From NCBI GenBank assembly GCA_026874595.1, contig CM049308.1, forward strand, positions 78,724,124 through 78,788,123: 64,000 bases of DNA, written 5' to 3'. This DNA is from Sipunculus nudus (taxonomy: Eukaryota > Annelida > Sipuncula > Golfingiida > Sipunculidae). Positions 35,208-45,300 of this stretch are shown here, piece after piece. The position numbers and the translations under genes were made by a program. Position 1 is the stretch's first letter; each line of letters begins with the position of its first letter. The notes beneath the pieces are model-generated. The model saw only the letters and a list, made by a program, of their open reading frames with translations, did not search any database and was not told the DNA's origin.

Positions 35208-35843
35208 CCTTAAAGGTGCTTATCCATAAGTGCGTAGTCCGTTTCCGTAGTCCGTATGGGTAGTCGGCATGCGTAGTCCGCAAAAATCGCTTAGTAGACT
35301 TTTTAACTGGGCCGTTTGCATTCATCCGCAAGCGTATGGTTAGTCCGTACCCGCACGCTGCTGGGTGCGATTTTTGCGCACTACGCATACAGGTCGATTC
35401 CAGATTTAGCATAGAATTTTCCCTATTCAGGCCGTGCTGTATGCACAGTCTATATTTTCAACTGGTATGAATGTCATTTCTAGCATCAGTTTTACAGAAA
35501 CCAAACATATTGGCACTTGGCTGAATTTTGTTTTCCTTTTTTTAATGTTTTTAGATGACTGAAGCGTAAACATCACTGTCGCGTATAAAATATTACTAAT
35601 TATTATCTTTTAAAAATTTTATTATTTTCGTTTTGTTTAATATTTTATGCTTATATATACAAATGTACAATAAATATATGGTGAAATGGCTTGCCAAAAA
35701 AGAGAAACTTCAGCTATCGAGCACTTATCAGTACGGAGTACGGACTACGCATATACGTACTTGTGGAAAACGAACTTTGCTGATACGGACTACACATACG
35801 GACTACGCATGCGGACTACGGATACGCACTAAGCACTTATGCA
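35208..35843. mobile_element. Foldback-like element with internally repetitive arms
   Basis: The left arm (about 35210-35280) repeats CGTAGTCCGTATG-like words. The right arm (about 35730-35840) carries the inverted forms (CATACGGACTACGCATG). A second pair of CGTAGTCC/GGACTACG words lies inside the arms (35330-35395). The 636 bp have no transposase. It lies between exon 1-like and exon 3-like blocks of the pseudogene. The target duplication is unclear. Confidence 0.65.
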
Positions 35844-35985
35844 GAGATTTATGTAATTTTATTATATGTAAGTAGATTTCACGTGAGACTATTGAATTCA
35901 ACAGCATACTTCTCCTTGAAGTGTCCAGCAGTCGCTATTTCTTCCACTGTGGCAGGGCCATCATATTAACGCAAGCACATACGAT

Positions 35986-37779
35986 AGGCCTTTAAAAAAT
36001 AAATTGGGCCCAAAATGACAGAGAAGAAAATCTAAGGTTTTTTTTTGGTAGGCACACAAGGAGCATATGTTTATCTCATTCAGCAATGATCATTCAAAAC
36101 TAACTATATGGTACAAGTCTCAATGGCCGAAGTGCCGCAACAACCCATGCTGTGTGTCTGCCGAATTAATTACTTTGAAAACATTAATTATTTTTTACAG
36201 TTTTATTAAAAAGCCTTTGATGAAGCTTATAATTGTTTGTACAATTGTTTGACTGGAAACCTAAATGTATCTTTCGCAGCACCGTTTTTTTATTACATTA
36301 TATAAAAGAGAAGCATCCATGATTCGTCCAAAGATATCGTGTTTTGGGTTTTAAGTGTTTGCCAGAAAATGGACCACAATATTTGAAAATCTTTTCAATT
36401 AAAAAGGAAATGAGACGTTCTAATCTCATGTCAAATAAAAATATGAAACAGTTATAAGTGATGTTTAATGCTAAAACATCCGATCGGGCATTTTCAACGT
36501 GCTGACCTCTTTTGGAATGAAATTCCTATAACGATGTCAAATGTAGAAGATTTTAAAAGATAATCGAAAGCGTATCTTTTTAAGTTAAGTTTTATTACAT
36601 TTTAACTCTTGTTTCATAATATATTTATATATTTTTGTTAAGCGCCCAAAAATATGTATGTATTAAAGTATATTTAATGAATGAAGTTAACATTTTATAT
36701 TTTCACCCGTCCCTTTAGTTTGCTAGTAGAATTACGCTGTAAATATTTGTCTCATTGTGAAGGCTCTGTGTAAGTCTCTCTGGCCGTTGTTCTATGTAGA
36801 ATTATTGGTAATGTTTTATATATTAACTCGATTTTCCCAGCACAGTTTAGGAGGTTAAATTTTGTGGCCCCCCTGTCATATCATGGGATATATTTGTAAA
36901 GTGATTTTATCATATTGTTTTAGCTGGCGAAGGGATTTGTTAATATTTCTCACGAGTCACGTCTTCGCCTATACCTGTTATTCGATAGGAAACAGTCTGG
37001 GGCGTCTTCGATCTAAGAGCGTGGTCGGGGATTTTTTTCTATTTCCAGTGGATGATATCATCGACACAGTGGTGGTACTTGTGTATGTTGTCCAGCATGA
37101 GAAGAATATTGAGGTAACTGAAGAAAAGGGCCAGGGTTCATATCATTACAGGCACTTTTCATTAACCAAGGAGTATGGTTAAGCACTGAACTTCAAGTGC
37201 CAATATTTTGTTCTCGATTTTAGGATTATTTTTTTTTACCTGGACACTTTGGCGGTATATTTTAATTTCGGATTACTTCATTGGTCATGATTAAAATTTG
37301 GATGACGGTAGCTAAACAGGACTCAAGGTACCTGGTCAGTTCATATCTATTCTCATGTTTGATGGAGTTTAAAATCGCACTTATAATTATTTATTATAAT
37401 ATTTTTTTATTGGTTTTTCTGTGATTGCGCTTAATGTACGTTGGTGCTCAGGCGGATAATACCAGAGAAATAGTCCGTCTCTAAACATTTTATGAATTCA
37501 GGTCGGTCATAGACTGGGGTTACGACAGTTTCTACTGGACTTTGCGGAGGATATTGACATGGCCCAGTGAATATTTTGGTGAAGATCTAGATATTTTTTT
37601 CCTTGGCGGAAGGGTGTGCTCCACTGAGTATCAATCTAATTTTCCATTGGTCCAAGTTTTTCACCTTGCCCTTTTCTCTGATAAAAAATTTATTTTAATA
37701 TTTTTGGTGGAGGAAAACGCCTGTATTTTTTAATGCTAACTTATCTACATATATGTACATCAGCAGAATTCCATTCCGG
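35986..37779. other. Intergenic, unrecognised
   Basis: Plus-strand open frames at 36862-37182 (106 codons) and 37542-37733 lack recognisable domains. The sequence around 36800-37530 has the look of retroelement leader or LTR DNA, but no paired copy exists in the window to test this. Confidence 0.3.
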
Positions 37780-38095
37780 TTTCGGACTACGTGACAGGCA
37801 CTATCACAGGCATCCTCTCATCTTATATCCTGGCGTTAACCAGGCCCGGTGACTACTGCACCTGCGGGTGCGTAATCGTCCCCATTGCTGGGTCATACCA
37901 CCGAGGAACCCCCGAAAGGCGCACTCGTTTGTGAGTGAAACACGGCCATGGGACACGACATTCCCATTAAGCCTACAGAACATTCACCCTGGTAGGGGCC
38001 GACCGTGAAAATTTCTCATCGCCTGTGCTGGATTCGAACTCACGATTTGGTCTTTGGGCCCTGTGCTCTACTACTGAGCCACAGAAGCCGGTTCT
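37780..38095 (-). mobile_element. tRNA-derived SINE
   Basis: On the minus strand the 5' end carries a tRNA-like head: A box TGGCTCAGTAG (plus 38071-38081) with a matched GCTC/GAGC D-stem, and B box GAGTTCGAATCC (plus 38030-38041). A non-tRNA body of about 230 bp rich in CG follows. It lacks a clean acceptor stem, so it is not a functional tRNA. The downstream boundary (near 37780) is uncertain. Confidence 0.72.
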
Positions 38096-38518
38096 AAAAA
38101 AAAAATTGGGTTAAGTACATCAGCCAAGGTCGATAACAACGTACAAGATCGTACATGTACGCCGCCTTCACTTCCATGCAGCGTGTATAAAATAAAACAC
38201 GGAGCATATTCTGTTTCCTAAATCAAACAAACCATGTACATTTATTATGGTGCTGGCTGCATTGTTTGACACAGGGACCAATCTCGACGTTTTGACATGT
38301 TACAAGTCCCTTACGGTAGTGTTTACTAGAGTGAACCAATCAAGAGGTCGGCTGTAATCTAGAGTGCAGAGAAAAGTAAACAAGTTTGACTTGGCTGGTA
38401 TTACAGCCGTAAATTATGAATACTGTGTCATATAAAGAAATTAGTGAGCAGCAATAATGTCATTTGTCATCTGAGTTTTTCACCGCAATAGGTTACAAAT
38501 TCCTAATTGTCCATATAT

Positions 38519-38948
38519 TGTTACGGGGTGACATAAAAGCGGACCGAACTGTCTCGCTAGTGAAGCATGCTTTTCAAGCGAAGCGGTTGGTACGCCGGAC
38601 TTGTTCGCCAACAACATGGGTTCGAATCCCGGATCGGCCCAATGTTTTCCCCTGAGCAATTTGCATTCGCAACAAATGGGGGCTCGTCCAACGTGACGGT
38701 AAACTTTGTGGCCCAGGGAATAAGCTCACCAAAGTGTGACTCCTGGGATAATTAGTCCTGTTCAGATAGCAGAACGCTCTAAAGAGGGTGTGTGTTACGG
38801 GGTGACATAAAAGCGGACCGCACTGTCTCGCTAGTGAAGTTTGCTTTTCTAGCCAAGCGGTTGGTACGCCGGACTTGTTCGCCACCAACATGGGTTCGAA
38901 TCCCGGATCGGCCCAATGTTTTCCCCTGAGCAATTTGCATTCGTAACA
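38519..38948 (+). mobile_element. TRIM retrotransposon with tRNA-like LTRs
   Basis: Two 156-bp direct repeats (38519-38674 and 38793-38948, 7 differences) begin TGTTACG. The second ends with the exact inverse CGTAACA and the first with CGCAACA. Two bases after the first repeat lies TGGGGGCTCGTCC (38677-38689), which matches the primer-binding site that pairs with tRNA-Pro in many retroviruses. Directly before the second is a purine-rich AAAGAGGGTG (38781-38790). ATAT flanks both sides (38515-38518 and 38949-38952), although it is AT-rich. The 118-bp interior has no coding capacity. Each LTR contains a tRNA-like segment with B box GGTTCGAATCC (38619-38629 and 38893-38903). The second LTR also has A box TAGCCAAGCGG (38850-38860). 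Confidence 0.9.
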
Positions 38949-40228
38949 ATATAAAATATTTATCCTGTCATTATATTCGACCCTGGTGAAGGTCGCACTG
39001 CAGATAAATTGCCTTATGTAGCGCCCATGACTAAGACGGCGAAGGCATGATACAGGACACCACAGAGGCGCGCCTTTCGGACCAGCGGGAACCATATGTT
39101 TATCTGATTAGCCCGCTGATCCTAGCTGTAAAAAAACCTATGGAAATCCAATAATAGCTACTAGATGTTATAAAAAAGCAGATACGGGAGGGGAGGGGGG
39201 TCCAGGGAGTCCGGACCCCTCCCTTTTTTTCAGCCCACGCAACCTTTTCTCAAGGGTTTCAGACCAATTTTTGCGGCCTGGACCACAACATTTCCGCATT
39301 TGTGGACTTTATTTTAGTTTGTCATTAGACCTCCTGGGTTGGACCCCTCTTTTTCCTATATCCTGGATCCGCCCCTGAGCTTGGATAACTTGCATGGGAG
39401 TGATTAGTATTTGGGCACTGGAGTAATCCACTCTAGCCGGTTATCAACAAGTCATCGTTTTTGTAGTTAAGATCAAATTTCGACCAAAGCTGATATGACG
39501 TCAAATCACATGATTCGTAAGGGTTAAGTTAATATTGGTTTTACAGAGGACCATTGATGATATAAAAGACCTGATCCTTGACAATGAACATGTTCATTTT
39601 AGTAACGGTTGAGCCACTTGCGCATCCCTACAGATCAAGTACAAAGCGTTTAAATTTGCTAGCTAGTTTCTAAAATGGATATTTTATTATCAAAGTTGCA
39701 CCGACGTTTGTTGGTCAATGGAGTAAATTAAACCGGTTAAGACCGCAATAGGTGACACCTTTGTGGAAATGATATACATGATCATAAAAAGGAAGAGGTC
39801 AATTAATTCTCGTTGTCCCTGGTATACTTGGTACTTGCTGATAACAATCCTAAATTTTGCGCTCAGCAGATCTTCCTTTTAAAAATAATTAAAGTTGTAT
39901 CTTATGAATCAGATTAAATATTGTTTGTGGTGTTTGTCTGAACATTTGGTGACTATGAGTGTAATAATACAAGAAATAAAGGCTCACATTAGCTTATGAT
40001 AAACATTTAAACTAAAAGTAAAAAAATACATTATTATTCACAAATATTTTCAGTATTTGTAGAAACTACTCCGCTTCAACTAAAGCTGGCCTATTTTATG
40101 TGAACGGCTTGAACCTACTCTCGTTTGTTTGAATTAGTAAAACCATACACGTACAGTAACAAACAATAATGAACGCCTCGGGATAATTGATTTGTAATTT
40201 AAATACCAACACCAGGCTTGGTTTCAAC
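38949..40228. other. Intergenic
   Basis: A CAGGGGCGGATCCAGGATATAGG end (minus sense, near 39355-39378) looks like one terminus of a CAGGGGCG-type DNA transposon, with no partner end found. Otherwise nothing is recognised. Confidence 0.35.
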
Positions 40229-40660
40229 TGCAGATGCATTTGCATTTGAAAATGTAGCACTTGCCTTTGCATTTAAATACAAGTTCGTGTTTGCATTTAA
40301 TGTAGAGCTGAAAAAAATGAACTATCAAATGCGAAGCAGTGCTACGAACGAAGATTAATCACAGAAGCAAACATAAAACAACATGAACTAATATTCTTTT
40401 GAACTAATTTTAATAATGTATTGCACCCATGCATGGTCACAGCAGTGCCATATTACAGTATACAAACATATCTTGAAAACAGATGGCTAAATACATTTCA
40501 AGTGTAGATGCGTTTATATGTGCATTTGTATTTACATTAGAGAATCTAAAATCAAATTAGTATTTGCAATTGCTTTACTAAAACATATTTATTTGCATTT
40601 TCGCACTGTGTCGCATTTGAAGCCAACCCTTACCAATACCTTTTGCATATTTATTTTACA
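40229..40660. repeat. Diverged TGCATTTGTATTT-type repeat with octamer-like words
   Basis: Words such as GCATTTGCATTTG, TTTGCATTTAAAT, TATTTGCATTTTC and TTTTGCATATTT recur about eight times with irregular spacing. ATTTGCAT, the POU octamer, is present at about 40236 and again near 40593. It could be a decayed tandem repeat rather than a regulatory cluster. Confidence 0.4.
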
Positions 40661-41546
40661 TACAAGGGTATTTAGAATGTCGATAGCATATATGGTAATA
40701 AGTTCGTCAACAAAAGCTCAGTTAAAATAACACTCAATAGCAGAAACGAGGTTGAATTACTAAAGGGAAGAAGAATATCTTTTAGTAAACAATCAAAAAC
40801 TGACCTGTCCCAAAGTTTTGTTTTCTGTACACTTAAAGGAACGGGTATTTTACATAAAAGACATCTGGTTTATAAATGTTTCTTAAAAAAAAGTAATGCT
40901 CCAAACATGTACACACATAAAACCAATATAGGGGCTCGTCCGTTTTCATACTTTGAATACTTTTTGTACCAGTTGACACCAATGTTTTTTTCTTATAGTC
41001 CGTTTAAGTTTAGTTAAGCTTACTTTAAGCTGAGGCTACTCAAACAACATTTGTAATCCCGGCTAATTGTAACAACTGTTTCAATGTCTGTGAAGTCTCT
41101 CAGTAGTAACAAAGTTGGCATTTCAGCACATTACAGCAGTGAATGAATACATTTTATTGGTCAACACATTTTTACATATACTCTTTCAAAATACCCAGTG
41201 TGCCGCTTATACTCAACGCGCGGGAGACAAGCTCTGTGACTGGTTGGGCCGACCAGCAGACAGTAGTGGATATGGCTGGGGTACAGTGGAAAATTAAGTG
41301 TTACTTAAGCATCAGCGTTTTTGCCATTCAAAGTTGGCTAATAAAGAATGACTGCTTTCTATGTGTATCCGAGGGAGGCGTTATATACCATTATGTTTTA
41401 AGAAAATAGATTCTAAGTAACGGGTTATTTCCATTCATGCCTGATGATACGTCAGAATAATCGTTCCTTCAAGTGGCGTCAATCTATCGTTAAGGGGGGG
41501 GGGATGACTCGCAGGCATTGGAGGCTAATAAAATGTAGGAATAAAC

Positions 41547-41567
41547 GTATATATATATATATTTGTA

Positions 41568-41616
<49 letters not shown>
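41547..41616. repeat. (TA)n microsatellite
   Basis: Alternating TA with two short interruptions. The flanks from 40661 to 42390 contain no recognised exon. Confidence 0.95.
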
Positions 41617-41619
<3 letters not shown>

Positions 41620-42390
41620 TTATCTTTGTGACACATTTCAAATATTTTAAAGGTTTTAAAAATAAGGTTTTATGTTTCCAGTATATGTTCATTCTAAACC
41701 AGGTTTAGATGTAAAATATTTCATAGTAATATTAGTAAACTCAGAAAAGGAACTACAATCTAATTATAGTTATTGATATATTTCTTTTTAAATATATAAA
41801 TATTATTCACTCCGCTCTCAATGTCTCACCTTAATGTCTTTCTCCTGGCCTACTTTCTATCTTAAAGTTGTACTTACTATCTGACCGAATATCTGTCCGT
41901 TTTCGGCCTTCATATACATACACAGATAAAGGAATAGTTACCGAAGGATACACATTAAACTAATAACCACTTAGCAACGGACCATTGCAGCAGAGCAGGA
42001 TTCAACAAGAAGTGCATGATCTAATAACTCTGCTTTATTAGTAACAAGGAGACCAGTGAGTTGAATAACATAAATTGATTAAACATACGACAATATTTGG
42101 TGGCAGTTTTATGAACAAATGACTGGAACTTGAATACGTTCACTCAACGCAAGCATCATCAGTACCTTCACCATATGTTAACACATTGCGGTAATGAAAT
42201 TAATATTTGATGATATATTTACACATGTATTTTACAACTATACTCATTTTTCTCTGACAGGAGAACGCTTTTGGTCAGAGAAGCACGTAATGCTTGAAGA
42301 GTATCATGAAAAGCCTATAGGTGTTCGAAAAAAAAAATGAATTATTACTTTTCATAATAATTATTGTATCTGTTGCAAAGAATGGAGTGG

Positions 42391-45300
42391 TCATGGCTTC
42401 TTAGCGGGCTTGGAAATAACCAGCCTCTCTAATGGTGAAATATCGTTTTCAAAGGTGACTTCAAAGCCTGCCTTCTGTAAATCTAATTTCATCTGTTCCT
42501 GTCCCCATGTCATCCCACGACCGTCCCCGTTCTCAAAATAGAGGGATCTAGGTACACAGTGCAGTAAGCTTGAAGCCTGCAGAGACATAATTGTAGGGCC
42601 GTCAATATTGCCAGCGATATATGTGGATCCTGAAGGTTCCAGCAGCAGGAAGCGACCGCCAGGTGACAGCACACGAAGCACTTCCTTCAGACCCTTTTGG
42701 ACATACGGCAAGTCGTGAATAGTAAACTTGCTCATCACCAGATCAAAGGTTCCTGTCCAATCTGCAGGCATCTTGTATATATCCATGGCAACGAAATCCA
42801 CGTGACTAAGTACTTCGGCTTTCGCTTTTTCTGTGGCTATCCGAATGTTATCACTGTGTAGGTCCAGTCCAACGAATTTACTTTGGGGGAACCTCTTGGA
42901 TAGTGTCATTATTATTTCACCGTGGGCACACCCGATGTCCAGCACACATATTCCCTCATCTAGTAAGTGAGAAAACAAACATAGCAATAAGCTATGATTT
43001 ATAATGAAGGGCTTCTGAATGACGGCCTATGACTAAGACAGGTCTCCAGTTCATAATCCAATTATACATAAACCATTATTGTTTATTTAATCCCGGGCTG
43101 TATATGAAAAATGCTTTATTGTGTTCATTTATTAAAAGATTAATTGCTGGCATGTGTGTCTGGGAGCAGAAATTCACTACATGGATGTTCTGCAATTTTA
43201 TTATTTTTACATTACAGATGTTTCAAGATATATTATCAAACTTGTGCATAATTAAGGGATATAAAAATCTTGGAACCTGTCGCATGTATATAATTAGGTT
43301 CTCTGTGATCAAAAATCCATCCACCCATAACTAAGAATTCTACCAAACCGTTTGTGTTGATAATGAGTATCTCATTTGCCATAATATGGTCCAGAAACAT
43401 TTGTCTGATTGTACCATATTATATTAGCTTCGATGTCTAGGGTTAAATACACGATTCAGTAGATAATTATTATTAAATGACCATTAAATATGCATCAGTT
43501 TCCTGCAACTTATAGAGAAAATTAAAGTATTGATTTTGGATTGTATTTTGAATTATTATTAACTCAAAACTTGCAGTTAACTTACACGAATGGTTAAAAT
43601 ATTTATGGAGAACTAGTTTAGCCGATATCCTTTAAACTTTGCAAACTGAGAGAACCGTATTTATTGCTGAAGCACATTATTTAGGTATTATGGACCTGTA
43701 CAAAATTATATGATAGCTGAACTCATACTGTTCATTTTTATGAATAACAAGAAAACAACTTTGATTAAAAAGAAATGTGCAGCAAATAATGTTTTGCAAA
43801 GATGAAGGATTTTTGTATTGATAAGAGATCTTGGTCAGATATTGTGTGATTTTTTAATTGGAGGGACCGATTTCCAACTCTTTAATGTTGAAAACTAACC
43901 CCCCCCCCCATATATATATATATATATATATAAGATATAATACTGCCTTTAAGGGGCCTATATTCCAATATCTGAGGGCAATTAATGTAAGATATTCCCT
44001 TGAACCTTTCATAAAAATAGAGCAGAAGATGCCCATTTCACCAAGCACAGGCTGGTCATTTTGTTTATATCCATGTGTTGTTCTTGTTTCGATTTCGTTT
44101 GCGAAAGAATATCACCGATTGTGCTCTGGTGGCCATATTGGAATACCGACAGGTTTGTTATTCAAAAGGGATGGAGTCCTCATAGGTACCAATCATTACT
44201 GTGAATATGATAAAGATCAAGCATGTTCTTGTTGAGATTTCGCTACACTACATTAGAATATGCATACGATATGCATACAAGTCTTTACGACGTGCCCCCC
44301 TTGGAGACTCGGATCACAACAAGGTCCACCCGTTGCCTAGGTATCGATAATTATTGAAGGGTATCAAGCATGTTGTAAAAACAGTGGATCGAAACCATTG
44401 TTCACTCGCTACAAGGCTGTTACACGTGTACAGACTGGTCTGTATTTTTTAGTGATAACCATACAAAAGTATTGAGGTTGTTGTGGATTACATTGGATTT
44501 TGCCAGATTTCTTTTTCATACAGAGTAAAGACTCCAGTAATAGTACACCATGGTTTGATCATTCAATAAGTTCAAAACTGATTGACGGGGATATAATTAT
44601 CCGATTGGAGGCAGGGACAAGATTGAAATTATCAGATTATGAGGAGTTTCGTTCAAACGTTAGAATCTGACTTACAAGCCACGAATAACGCTCCACACGC
44701 AGCGGTAATACATTGCAATCGTCCGAGATCTCTGTCGTTGCAACGCTGCTTTGTATTTCAAGATTTTCTGTGTCCCGACGACAGGGGTGTGAAAGAGCAA
44801 AGAATGTAATCAGATCAATGAGAGCCTTCTGTTTCAATCAATGAAAGTTTGTAGTTTTTGCTGGTCGTTTGTAAGTTATTCAAAAAGAACTTTTACCAGT
44901 TCCTGTGAATAAGCCATCCGAGAACTAAACCGATCCTTGCGATCCCTTTTAATCAGCGTATTCCTTTACAACAAGCAGGTCAAGAATTAAAATAATGTTT
45001 CTGTTACGTATATAGAGCAATAAACTAACTGATCTGATCTTAACGTCGTCTTTAAACCATAACTCGCACAAAAACTGGCCATGATATCACGATTTATAGT
45101 TTTGATATAGATCTTACTAGGACCTGTAAAGATGTCTAGTAGAAAGGGTACGTGTTTTTGTGGATTCAATGCATTGCCAGGCGGTCCACGGATATAGGTC
45201 ATCGCTATGGGTCAAATGGTTTTCAGTTACCTATATTGTCGAATGTATCTTGATAATCTGATATTTACCTAGTTTGTGAAGAAGGCCTGGTTCCTTCGAC

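Larger units (their letters stand above)
33377..35985 (-). pseudogene. Decayed tandem copy of the winged-helix SAM methyltransferase gene
   Basis: Three blocks match the gene at 42391-52083 in the same order and orientation. The exon 1-like block is at about 35985-35910 (ATVEEIATAGHFKEK), exon 3-like at 34675-34563 (GYVNDDPVIYE) and exon 4-like at 33960-33377. I found no exon 2 match. Breaks seen: a stop just upstream of the exon 1 phrase from a 1-bp loss; a frame change inside exon 3 after about 16 residues; a frame change at the start of exon 4, with the SAM-binding LDIGCAHG position now reading LAVCCTRG; a (GA)n expansion at 33509-33545; and an in-frame TAG at 33480-33482. The downstream Rossmann strands (KFVGIDLDGNNLRIA, NVDFVSMDLYRMP, FDIVFSK) remain clear. 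It cannot encode a working methyltransferase. Confidence 0.88.

Noticed and set aside
36862-37182. A 106-codon plus-strand frame
   Set aside because: No domain, no splice context and no homologous copy in the window.
38015-38095. A minus-strand tRNA gene
   Set aside because: The D-stem and B box are good, but the acceptor stem is not convincing and a SINE body follows.
38571-38910. Two tRNA genes
   Set aside because: The A and B boxes are present, but the acceptor stem does not pair (GCTTTTC against ATCGGCC) and the anticodon arm is not clean. The copies sit inside LTRs.
39180-39378. A complete CAGGGGCG-type DNA transposon
   Set aside because: Only the right end (minus-sense CAGGGGCGGATCCAGG) is seen. 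The expected left end with a matching duplication could not be found.
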